DNA of 64,000 nucleotides from Mesorhizobium australicum (GTDB lineage Bacteria; Pseudomonadota; Alphaproteobacteria; Rhizobiales; Rhizobiaceae). The stretch lies in the NCBI RefSeq assembly GCF_900177325.1, contig NZ_FXBL01000004.1, positions 3,534,001 to 3,598,000 of the forward strand. The letters are read 5' to 3'. Of this stretch, positions 57,534-64,000 are shown in pieces. The first letter of the stretch is position 1. The number at the start of each line of letters is the position of its first letter. The position numbers and the translations under genes were made by a program. The notes beneath the pieces were generated by a model that did not search any database, was not told the origin of the DNA, and saw only the letters and a list, made by a program, of their open reading frames with translations.

Positions 57534-58757
57534 TCACCCTGCGGCCATCGTCTCGAGGCTCGCGAAGCCTTCCGGCTTGCCGCCTTCGTGGAACGGCGTC
57601 GCGACCTCGACGAAGGTGTCGGGATAGAAGCCGTTGAAGCGTGTGCGCAACGACAAAGAATAGGCGCCGATGTGGCCGATCTCGATCCAGTCGCCGGTAT
57701 CGACCGTCTCCGGCAGCCAGAACGGACGCGACAGGATGTCGACTGAATCGCAGGTCGCGCCGCAGACCTTGAACGGCACAATGTTCGACACGTCGCCGTT
57801 GCGGCTGCGGATCGCGGGATCCGGGATGAAACGGGCCGGCAGCGTGATCTTGCCGGTCCAGCTGTCCGACAGCGACGCCCAGATGCCGTCATTGATGTAG
57901 AGCCGGCGGCCCTTCCTCAACAGCACGCGCACGATCAGCGAGAAGGCGCGGGCGACGATGACGCGGCCGGGCTCAGCCACCAGCGGTGTGTCACCAAAGC
58001 CCCATTCGCGCAAGTCGCCGCGGAAACGCGACATCAGTTGCGACAGCGACGGCATCTCGGGCGCCTTGCGGTTCGGGTCGTGGCCGTATTCGGCCGGGAA
58101 ACCGCCGCCGACATCGAGACCGCAGAGTTCCACGCCGGCGCGGTTGCGCACCCAGTCGGCGGTCTTCAATGCCCTGTCATAGGTGTCGGGGTCCTCGATC
58201 TGGCTGCCGACATGGAAGCAGATGCCGACCTTGTAGCCGGTGCGCGCCAGCCGCTGCAGCAGTTCCACCGCCTGCGCCGGACCGGCGCCGAACTTCTTCG
58301 ACAATTCGTAGGCCGCGTGTCCCTTGGTCTGGATGCGGACATAGACCTCCACCGAGCCCGGATCGATGTCGAGCGCGCGCACGATGCGCGTCAGCTTGAC
58401 GATCTCGTCCTCGTGGTCGACTGCGATGACGCGAATACCGTAGGTCTCCAGCGCCAGCCGGATGTCCGACTGCGCCTTGACCGGATGCATGTAGAGCATC
58501 TCGGCGTCCGGCGCGACCGCGCGGACGGCGGCGAACTCGCCCGGAGAAGCCACGTCGAATGCCTTCACACCGGCTTCGGCCAACGTCTTGAGCACCATCG
58601 GCTCGCCATTGGTCTTGACCGCATAGGCGGTCTTGCCCGGAAACATCGCCATGAAGTCTCGCGCGTCGGCCTTCAGCACCTCGGGATGGAAGCAGTAGAC
58701 CGGCTCATCCGGACGCAGTTCCAGCGCGGCGGCCTTTGCCGTTTCGAATCTCTGCAT
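57534..58757 (-). CDS. Ornithine/lysine decarboxylase (PLP fold type III)
   Basis: A 407-residue alanine-racemase-fold decarboxylase producing putrescine or cadaverine. Schiff-base Lys48 lies in YAVKTN. It has ICFHVGSQIEDPD, GLDVGGGFPAEYG (phosphate binding), VAEPGRVIVA and the substrate-side Cys in VCGATCDSVD. This set, with the long DDV-type C-terminal barrel, matches eukaryote-like ornithine decarboxylases and their bacterial relatives of the lysine/ornithine group. Choosing ornithine over lysine is not possible from sequence. ATG 58757 begins MQRFETAKAAALELRP. Confidence 0.87.
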   Translation of the reverse strand: MQRFETAKAAALELRPDEPVYCFHPEVLKADARDFMAMFPGKTAYAVKTNGEPMVLKTLAEAGVKAFDVASPGEFAAVRAVAPDAEMLYMHPVKAQSDIRLALETYGIRVIAVDHEDEIVKLTRIVRALDIDPGSVEVYVRIQTKGHAAYELSKKFGAGPAQAVELLQRLARTGYKVGICFHVGSQIEDPDTYDRALKTADWVRNRAGVELCGLDVGGGFPAEYGHDPNRKAPEMPSLSQLMSRFRGDLREWGFGDTPLVAEPGRVIVARAFSLIVRVLLRKGRRLYINDGIWASLSDSWTGKITLPARFIPDPAIRSRNGDVSNIVPFKVCGATCDSVDILSRPFWLPETVDTGDWIEIGHIGAYSLSLRTRFNGFYPDTFVEVATPFHEGGKPEGFASLETMAAG

Positions 58758-58895
58758 GGGCGGTCCCCGTTTTCGCTTGCGAAACTATCAGCCGCACATG
58801 ACCGGCGAAAGCGGTGGCAACAAGAACGAGCGGGAAACGGGTGGCGCAAACGCGGCGGAAGACCTATCGGTACGGCACGACATGGAATGCACCGC

Positions 58896-59834
58896 ATGAG
58901 TCTCGCCTCCCCCGCCAAACCGCAGGCCCCCTCGATGACGGCCCGGATGTGGGCCTTGCTCTTCCTTCTCGGCATCATCTGGGGCGGCTCCTTCTTCAGC
59001 GTTTCCATCGCGGTCAAGGAGATCCCGCCTCTGACGCTCGTTCTACTCCGCGTGGCGATCGCAGCGGCGGCGCTTCACCTCTATCTGCTGGCTCGCGGCC
59101 CCTCCTTCGCGCTCGCGCGTCCCTATGCGGGCTGGTTTGTACTGCTTGCGCTGCTCAACAATGTCGTGCCGTTCTCGCTGATGTTCATCGGCCAGACGGC
59201 GATCGGCGCCGGCCTTGCCTCGGTGCTGAACGCGACGACGCCGTTCTGGACGCTGATCCTGGTCGGTCTCGTCTTCCGCATGGAAAAGCCCGGCTTGAAC
59301 AAACTCCTGGGCGTCGTCATCGGTATTGCCGGCACCGCCGTGATGATCGGTCCGGGGCTCGCAGCCGGCATCGGCGGCCCGGTCTGGGCGAAACTCGCCC
59401 TGATCGGTACCGCGCTGTCCTATGCCTTCTCGTTCATCGTGTCCCGCCGCTTCGCCGCCTTGCCGCCGATCCTGGTCGCGACCGGCCAGCTGACGGCCTC
59501 GACGGTGATGATGATTCCGATCGCGCTCTATTCGGACGGGTTCGACGGCTTCCTGCACGCCAGCGCCGGCGCTTGGACGGCAACGCTCGCGCTCGCGCTG
59601 GTCGCGACTGCCTTCGCCTATCTGATCTTCTTCGAGTTGATCCGGACGGCCGGCCAGTCGAACACCTCGCTGGTGACCATGATCACACCGGTCAGCGCGG
59701 TGCTCCTCGGCGCGGTCTTCCTCGGCGAGCGGCTGGAACTGTTCGAGCTGGCCGGCATGGCGCTGATCGGCCTTGGCCTCGTCACCATCGACGGGCGGCT
59801 GTTTTCGCGTCGCAAGGCGGCCGCGCCAGCCTGA
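58896..59834 (+). CDS. DMT (EamA) family transporter
   Basis: A 312-residue inner membrane protein with ten helices in two EamA repeats (about 20-150 and 165-300). LLFLLGIIWGGSFFSVSIAVKEIPPLTLVLLRV starts repeat one, and TAGQSNTSLVTMITPVSAVLLGAVFLGERLE is the typical end of repeat two. It probably exports a metabolite or amino acid; polyamine-pathway products of the neighbour are one option but only a guess. ATG 58896 is favoured; one at 58887 is possible. The stop lies in a 14-bp palindrome (59829-59842). Confidence 0.87.
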   Translation: MSLASPAKPQAPSMTARMWALLFLLGIIWGGSFFSVSIAVKEIPPLTLVLLRVAIAAAALHLYLLARGPSFALARPYAGWFVLLALLNNVVPFSLMFIGQTAIGAGLASVLNATTPFWTLILVGLVFRMEKPGLNKLLGVVIGIAGTAVMIGPGLAAGIGGPVWAKLALIGTALSYAFSFIVSRRFAALPPILVATGQLTASTVMMIPIALYSDGFDGFLHASAGAWTATLALALVATAFAYLIFFELIRTAGQSNTSLVTMITPVSAVLLGAVFLGERLELFELAGMALIGLGLVTIDGRLFSRRKAAAPA

Positions 59835-59971
59835 ATTCAGGCCGCCGAAGCCCACCCGGCGAAAAAATGTCGAACTGAAGGCAGCGCCGAAAGCGGAAGC
59901 ATTTTCCTGTGTTTGGGCGTTTGGGAGACACCGTTTTTACACAGGCTGTTGCGGCGCAGCAACAAAACCCC

Positions 59972-59999
59972 TTGTCACTGGCCCAGATGCGCATACACT
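59972..59999 (+). promoter_or_regulatory. Promoter of the 28-residue peptide gene
   Basis: TTGTCA (59972-59977), a 16-bp spacer and TACACT (59994-59999) lie 30 bp before the peptide start. This predicts a leader of only about 24 nt holding AGAGGAGG. The peptide gene would thus be transcribed on its own. Confidence 0.5.
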
Positions 60000-60029
60000 T
60001 CTGTCATAGTCCGCAGAGGAGGTACACCT

Positions 60030-60116
60030 ATGGGACTGACACGGCCGATCAATACGATTGTGATTTGTGCTGCGTTCGCCTTTATCGGCGCCATGATCCT
60101 GGGAGTGCTGCCATAG
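60030..60116 (+). CDS. 28-residue single-span membrane peptide
   Basis: ATG 60030 with a near-perfect GAGGAGG 7 bp upstream opens a 28-codon frame ending in TAG. The peptide starts MGLTRPINT and continues with one hydrophobic span (IVICAAFAFIGAMILGVLP), a typical small inner-membrane protein. A promoter lies directly upstream and a strong terminator 47 bp downstream, so it forms a complete one-gene transcript between the DMT exporter and metF. No family is known to me. Confidence 0.62.
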   Translation: MGLTRPINTIVICAAFAFIGAMILGVLP

Positions 60117-60163
60117 GCAGTTGAGGGACCCGGGGGCATTCCTCCAACCTGAGACGACAATGC

Positions 60164-60192
60164 AAAAAGGCCGGGTTCAACCCGGCCTTTTT
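60164..60192. terminator. Bidirectional terminator between peptide gene and metF
   Basis: A 14-bp perfect stem AAAAAGGCCGGGTT / AACCCGGCCTTTTT around a central C forms a hairpin with T-runs on both strands. It lies between the convergent 28-residue peptide gene (stop 60116) and metF (stop 60211). Confidence 0.88.
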
Positions 60193-60210
60193 CATTGCAG
60201 TCGCAAGCGG

Positions 60211-61131
60211 TCAGGCAGCCGACGCGCTGACCATCGGCACTTCCTCGGTCGCCCGGATGCCGATCATGTGGCAGATCGCGAAGGCAAGGTCGGCGCGGTT
60301 CATCGTGTAGAAATGGAAGTCGCCGACCCCGCGCTCGACCAGGTCGAGCACCTGCTCGGCCGCGACCGCCGCCGCCACCAGCGCATGCGTCTGCGGGTCG
60401 CCCTGCAGGCCGTCGAAGCGCTCGGCGAGCCAGGCCGGCACATGCGCGCCGCAGCGGCTGGCGAAATTGGCGACGGCCGTGAAGCTGTGCACCGGAAGGA
60501 TGCCCGGAACGATCGGAATATAGATTCCCGCCCGCCGCGCTCGCTCGACGTAGCGCTCGTAGACATCGTTGTCGAAGAAGAACTGGGTGATGGCGCGGGT
60601 TGCACCATTGTCTACTTTGCGCTTCAGCATCTCGATGTCGGTCGCGAAATCCGGGCTTTCCGGATGCTTCTCGGGATAGGCGGACACGGAAATGTCCTGC
60701 GCGCCTTGGGCGGCCAGGGCGGCGACCAGTTCGGCGCCGTTCGAATAGCCGTGCGGATGCGGCCGGTAATGCGATCCCACACCTTCGGCCGGGTCGCCGC
60801 GGAGCGCGACGAAGCGCTTCACGCCCATGGTGAGGAAGTCCGCGATCACCGCATCGGACTGCTCCCGGCTCGCATCGACGCAGGTCAGGTGCGCGGCGGG
60901 CGAAAGCGACGTCTCGGTCAGGATGCGGCGCACCGTGCGGGCGGTGCGTTCGCGCGTCGAGCCGCCTGCGCCGTAGGTGACCGAGACGAAGCTTGGCCGC
61001 AGCGGCTCGAGCCGCTTCACCGTATCCCACAGCCGCGCCTCCATGTCGTCGGATTTGGGCGGAAAGAACTCGAACGAGACGCGGACCTTGTCGCCGATGT
61101 CGGGACGTCGGGAAAGCCGGAACTGGGACAT
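60211..61131 (-). CDS. metF: Methylenetetrahydrofolate reductase
   Basis: A 306-residue FAD-dependent TIM-barrel enzyme making 5-methyl-THF for methionine synthesis. It has VSFEFFPPKSDDMEARLW (catalytic Glu), FVSVTYGAGGSTRERT, AHLTCVDASREQ, and ALRGDPAEG for FAD binding. Its ATG shares bases with the stop of the upstream ArsR-methyltransferase gene (TAATG), so the two are translated together. It is thus probably controlled by that regulator. Confidence 0.95.
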   Translation of the reverse strand: MSQFRLSRRPDIGDKVRVSFEFFPPKSDDMEARLWDTVKRLEPLRPSFVSVTYGAGGSTRERTARTVRRILTETSLSPAAHLTCVDASREQSDAVIADFLTMGVKRFVALRGDPAEGVGSHYRPHPHGYSNGAELVAALAAQGAQDISVSAYPEKHPESPDFATDIEMLKRKVDNGATRAITQFFFDNDVYERYVERARRAGIYIPIVPGILPVHSFTAVANFASRCGAHVPAWLAERFDGLQGDPQTHALVAAAVAAEQVLDLVERGVGDFHFYTMNRADLAFAICHMIGIRATEEVPMVSASAA

Positions 61132-62141
61132 TACGCGGTCTCCGTGGCGAGGCGTCGTTCTTGGGTGGGATGGGCAAGCAGGATGCGCGGATCGCGGCCG
61201 GACCAGAGCTTCACGGTGAGCCCGCCCTCCACCGAGGGAGCGAAGGTCACCGTTTCCTCCTGTTCGAGACCGGCCTCCTTCATCCAGTCGGCGATCTGCC
61301 GGTCGGAGAAGCCGAGGCGCGCATGCGCCTGCTCCTCGCGCAAGAACTCGAAGTCGTGCGGCGCGAAATCGACGATCGCCAGCCGCCCGCCGGGGCGCAG
61401 CATCCTGGCCGCCTCGGCGATAGCGAAGCCGGGATTGTCGAGGTAATGCAGCACCTGGTGGATGGTCACGAGGTCGAAGGCGTCCCGGTCGACCGGCGGG
61501 GCGTAGATGTCGCCTTGCCGCACCTGAGCATGCGCGACGCCCGCCTTGTCGAGATTGGCGCGCGCGACAGAGAGCATCTCGCGCGACATGTCGAGGCCGA
61601 CGGCGCGGCGATACCAGGGCGCGAAGATCTCCAGCAGGCGGCCCGTGCCGGTGCCGAGGTCCAGCATGGCATTGAACGGCGTCCCCCCGGCGAGCTTCAG
61701 CAGCGCAGATTCGACCGCGTCATCCGGCACGTGCAGCGCGCGCAGCTGGTCCCACTGCGCGGCATTGGCGCTGAAATACTCCGCTGCCCGCTCGCGGTTC
61801 TTGCGCTTCACTGCCTCCAGACGCTCCATGTCGCGCAGCACCAGTGGATCGGCGGCGTCGACGCGTCCGACCAGGCCAAGCACGAATTCGCGCGCCGAAT
61901 CGTTGTCGGACAGGCGGAAGAAGGCCCAGGAGCCCTCCTGGTATCGGCCGATCAGGCCGGCCTCGAGAAGCAGCTTCAGGTGCCGCGAGACGCGCGGCTG
62001 CGACTGGTTGAGGATCGAGGTCAGGTCGGAAACGGTGAGGTCGCCCCGCGACAGGAGCACGAGGATACGGAAACGGCTGGATTCGCCCGCCGCCTTGAGC
62101 GTATCGACCATCCGGTTCAGATTGACTTTCGGTTGCGCCAC
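61131..62141 (-). CDS. ArsR-type regulator fused to a SAM methyltransferase domain (SahR-like)
   Basis: A 336-residue fusion. Residues about 10-95 are an ArsR winged helix (RILVLLSRGDLTVSDLTSIL, QSQPRVSRHLKLL). Residues about 130-300 are a class I methyltransferase fold with MLDLGTGTGRLLEIFAP. This is the architecture of SahR, a repressor of methionine-cycle genes that senses S-adenosylhomocysteine. Coupling to metF and a near-perfect palindrome 17 bp before its start support the assignment. Whether the second domain is catalytic is unknown. Confidence 0.82.
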   Translation of the reverse strand: MAQPKVNLNRMVDTLKAAGESSRFRILVLLSRGDLTVSDLTSILNQSQPRVSRHLKLLLEAGLIGRYQEGSWAFFRLSDNDSAREFVLGLVGRVDAADPLVLRDMERLEAVKRKNRERAAEYFSANAAQWDQLRALHVPDDAVESALLKLAGGTPFNAMLDLGTGTGRLLEIFAPWYRRAVGLDMSREMLSVARANLDKAGVAHAQVRQGDIYAPPVDRDAFDLVTIHQVLHYLDNPGFAIAEAARMLRPGGRLAIVDFAPHDFEFLREEQAHARLGFSDRQIADWMKEAGLEQEETVTFAPSVEGGLTVKLWSGRDPRILLAHPTQERRLATETA

Positions 62142-62157
62142 GATCGACCTCGAAGAG

Positions 62158-62177
62158 ACATAAAGATATGTTTATGT
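62158..62177. promoter_or_regulatory. SahR-like operator, 20-bp palindrome
   Basis: ACATAAAG-ATAT-GTTTATGT is self-complementary at 18 of 20 positions, the two central G/G mismatches aside. It lies 17 bp ahead of the ArsR-methyltransferase start and 26 bp ahead of trmO on the other strand. It fits an ArsR-family dimer site controlling the regulator-metF operon. Confidence 0.68.
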
Positions 62178-62202
62178 GAGGAGCGGCGGGGACGCAAGCG
62201 GA

Positions 62203-62751
62203 ATGTCGCACATGGGAAAGAAAATGGCGCTTCCATTCAACGACCGGCCGGAATTCGAGGTGCGCGAAGGCGAAGTGCGCCTTGAGGTCGACCCTGCGAA
62301 CCTGACGCCCGATGCAGGGCTCGTCTTCATCGGCCGCGTCTCCTCGCCCTGGACCGAGCGATCGCAATGTCCGAAGAACATGCGCGAGGCGCGCGAGAAG
62401 GGCGGCGGCGCCCGCATCGCGCTCGATCCGGCCTATCGCGACGGCCTGCGCGGCCTTGGCCAGTGCAGCCACGCCATCCTGCTCTCCTGGTTCAACCGCT
62501 CGCCGCGCGACCTGATCGTGCAGAAACCCCGCCACGCCGAGGTCGCCAGGGGCACCTTCGCGCTGCGCTCACCGGTTAGGCCGAACCCAGTCGGCGTCCA
62601 TGTCGTGCGGTTGCTCGCCGTGGACGAACAGGCCGGAACGATCGAGCTGGAGGCGATCGACCTCCTCGACGGCACGCCGGTGATCGACATCAAGCCCTAT
62701 TTCGCCTCAGTCGATTCGGTGCCCGACGCCACGCGGCCCGTCAGCGCCTGA
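62203..62751 (+). CDS. trmO: tRNA (N6-threonylcarbamoyladenosine(37)-N6)-methyltransferase TrmO
   Basis: A 182-residue TrmO/YaeB (UPF0066) protein that methylates t6A37 in tRNA-Thr. It has GLVFIGRVSSPWTERSQCPKN, then LRGLGQCSHAILLSWFNRS, RSPVRPNPVGVHVVRLL and the terminal GTPVIDIKPYF, all signature blocks of the SAM-binding beta barrel. ATG 62203 is one of three nearby starts (62176 GTG and 62212 ATG are others). The stop shares a base with the next ATG (TGATG). Confidence 0.88.
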   Translation: MSHMGKKMALPFNDRPEFEVREGEVRLEVDPANLTPDAGLVFIGRVSSPWTERSQCPKNMREAREKGGGARIALDPAYRDGLRGLGQCSHAILLSWFNRSPRDLIVQKPRHAEVARGTFALRSPVRPNPVGVHVVRLLAVDEQAGTIELEAIDLLDGTPVIDIKPYFASVDSVPDATRPVSA

Positions 62752-63074
62752 TGGCCGGAACGCAGCGCCAGAAGGAGATCGCAAAGGGTCTCACCCTCTT
62801 GATCCCGCTCGCGCCCTGGGCGGATGCGGAGGCGATCCGCGAGGCGGCCGGCCAGAAGCACCTGAAGGCTCTGCCGCCCTCGGTCGCGCTCTGGCTCGCC
62901 ACGATCGCGCATATCCGCCACCAGCACACCTCCTACGACGCGCTGCTCGCTGACGGCTACGACCGCGACTCGGCGCGCTTCTTCGTCGTCGACGAGATCA
63001 ACGAGGTGCTGACGCGGTGGCGTGCAAGCCGGCTTCTCGATCCGGACGGGGACGAGGAAGCCATCGGCGGGTAG
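62751..63074 (+). CDS. DUF2293 domain protein
   Basis: A 107-residue protein matching DUF2293: KGLTLLIPLAPWADAEAIRE early, then IRHQHTSYDALLADGYDRDSARFFVVDEINEVL. The family is common in alphaproteobacteria, often beside tRNA or restriction-type genes, and has no known role. It is translationally coupled to trmO through TGATG at 62749-62753. It ends 31 bp from the convergent MOSC gene. Confidence 0.85.
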   Translation: MAGTQRQKEIAKGLTLLIPLAPWADAEAIREAAGQKHLKALPPSVALWLATIAHIRHQHTSYDALLADGYDRDSARFFVVDEINEVLTRWRASRLLDPDGDEEAIGG

Positions 63075-63104
63075 GCCGGAAGCCTTCCTCTCGGGAGACG
63101 GCTC

Positions 63105-63734
63105 TCAGGCGCGATAGATCCACTGCTCGGGGACCCGCACCGAAATCTCCTCGTCCCTGACGATCCGTCCGGGCTTCTCCACCCAGGCGACCAGTCCGCG
63201 CAGCCGCTTCGCCGCCTTGGGGAACAGAAGCGCACCCACCTCGCGGTCCTCGATGCCGCCCCGCTCCGCCACGCGCCGCCCGGCGATGCGGCATGGCGCG
63301 TTCTGGCCGTCGACCTTCAGCGTCGTTCCGCCCTTGAAGAACAGCATCGTTCCGGCCGGCAGGAAGGAAAGCATCGGCAGTCCGTCGATCAGCAAGTTGG
63401 CGCCGACCCATTCCGGACGGATGGCCGCAAGGTCCATGTTGCGGGCGATGCGCGCGAGTTCGTCCGGTGCCACGATCGAGACCTGTCGCTCGTTCCTGAT
63501 CTCGGTACCGCGCGCATACCACGGCTCGCGCCCGCCGGAACGGCGCGTCGGACCCTGGTGATAGTCGCCCTGAATGCCGTCGAAGCCGAAGTCGAGGGAT
63601 TCGACCTCCCGCGTCTCGAAATCGTCCCTAACAGCGGCGTAGAGGCCCGCGACACGGGCGGACAGCTTTCGCGCCGGGACGATGTCCGGGTCGGGGTCGA
63701 GCGGATGGCCGAACGGCAATGTCGCCTCGCGCAT
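63105..63734 (-). CDS. MOSC domain protein
   Basis: A 209-residue protein. The N-terminal part includes GFDGIQGDYHQGPTRRSG. The MOSC core has VSIVAPDELARIARNMDL, GANLLIDGLPMLSFLPAGTML and the conserved cysteine in NAPCRIAGRRVAE, which is the proposed sulfur-carrying residue. MOSC proteins act in molybdenum-enzyme sulfuration or reduction of N-hydroxylated compounds. No molybdenum gene lies nearby, so the partner is unknown. Confidence 0.85.
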   Translation of the reverse strand: MREATLPFGHPLDPDPDIVPARKLSARVAGLYAAVRDDFETREVESLDFGFDGIQGDYHQGPTRRSGGREPWYARGTEIRNERQVSIVAPDELARIARNMDLAAIRPEWVGANLLIDGLPMLSFLPAGTMLFFKGGTTLKVDGQNAPCRIAGRRVAERGGIEDREVGALLFPKAAKRLRGLVAWVEKPGRIVRDEEISVRVPEQWIYRA

Positions 63735-63780
63735 GCGAATTCTCCCACCGAACTTCCGAAAGGCGTGCCCGGAGCATCGC

Positions 63781-63999
63781 CTACATCTTGCGGAGAATTG
63801 CCCCGCCGATCGAATAGCCGGCGCCGAAGGCGCACAGCATGCCGAACTGACCGGCTTCCATATCCTCGTGATACTGCTTCAGCGCAACCACCGCGCCGGC
63901 GGCGGCCGTGTTGCCGAGCCTCTCCAGCACCATCGGTGCGCGGTCGGCATCCGCCTCGTAGCCGAGCGCGAGCTTCATGATCATCGCGTTCATGCGGCC
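63781..63999 (-). CDS. Beta-ketoacyl-ACP synthase III-like protein, C-terminal part
   Basis: The last 72 codons of a gene that enters from the right edge. The visible end reads GRMNAMIMKLALG, then LERLGNTAAAGAVVALKQYH, with the catalytic Asn in GNT, and FGAGYSIGGAILRKM. This matches the thiolase-fold C-terminus of FabH-like condensing enzymes that start fatty acid or related chains. The catalytic Cys and His lie outside the window, so activity cannot be checked. Confidence 0.75.
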   Translation of the reverse strand, partial: GRMNAMIMKLALGYEADADRAPMVLERLGNTAAAGAVVALKQYHEDMEAGQFGMLCAFGAGYSIGGAILRKM

Positions 64000-64000
64000 G

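Noticed and set aside
59829..59842. 14-bp perfect palindrome GCCTGAATTCAGGC over the DMT transporter stop
   Set aside because: It has no loop and no T-run, so it cannot be a normal terminator hairpin, and no operator context is visible.

Overview
The window is about 64 kb of GC-rich chromosome from an alphaproteobacterium, most likely Rhizobiales (Mesorhizobium/Aminobacter/Phyllobacteriaceae-like). This rests on the gene order around mraZ-ftsZ, an FtsZ with a long C-terminal linker, a meso-DAP type MurE, a betaine-lipid btaAB pair, an ArsR-methyltransferase fusion next to metF, and small DUF1127-type proteins. No tRNA, rRNA, CRISPR array, insertion sequence or prophage is visible. Almost all DNA is coding, with many ATGA/TGATG start-stop overlaps.

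Layout. 1-7.2 kb: metabolic and stress genes (partial DUF1194 VWA protein, DUF6766/KTSC mini-operon, DUF421 membrane protein, aldo/keto reductase, hexapeptide acetyltransferase, CreA, cytochrome b561, SCO protein, PrmA). 7.2-10.6 kb: DUF1127-type protein, M24B aminopeptidase and the AzlCD amino-acid exporter. 10.6-16.5 kb, all minus strand: ligA, recN, bamD, lpxC. 16.8-36.1 kb, all minus strand: the complete dcw division and cell-wall cluster, in order mraZ-rsmH-ftsL-ftsI-murE-murF-mraY-murD-ftsW-murG-murC-murB-(unknown gene)-ddl-ftsQ-ftsA-ftsZ. These genes make lipid II from UDP-MurNAc and assemble the Z-ring and septal synthase. The mraZ promoter carries three TGGG boxes at 10-bp spacing. 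The ddl-ftsQAZ end is preceded by a dense cluster of GANTC methylation sites. 36.1-40.7 kb: a small secreted protein, RNase P RNA, two peptidoglycan hydrolases, a DjlA-like protein and a small lipoprotein.

40.7-64 kb is more varied. It holds a MarR-type regulator divergent from a fused 5-oxoprolinase/hydantoinase and a VapBC toxin-antitoxin pair. A cupin gene and an ArsR-SRPBCC pair follow. The btaAB betaine-lipid operon is preceded by five 11-bp PhoB-type direct repeats. Next come a serine hydrolase and a four-gene GH25 lysozyme / MltB / LrgA / LrgB unit. A sulfur unit follows: rhodanese, YeeE/YedE transporter, a Cys/Pro-rich anchored protein and a DUF6969-like protein. The last part holds an ornithine/lysine-type decarboxylase, a DMT exporter and a 28-residue membrane peptide with its own promoter and terminator. 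It ends with SahR-like regulator-metF, trmO-DUF2293, a MOSC protein and the 3' end of a FabH-like gene.

The best candidates for new biology are the duplicated-domain gene inside the dcw operon, the GANTC cluster before ddl-ftsQAZ, and the Cys-repeat protein coupled to YeeE. The PhoB box on btaAB, the lysozyme/holin-like unit and the 28-residue peptide come next.
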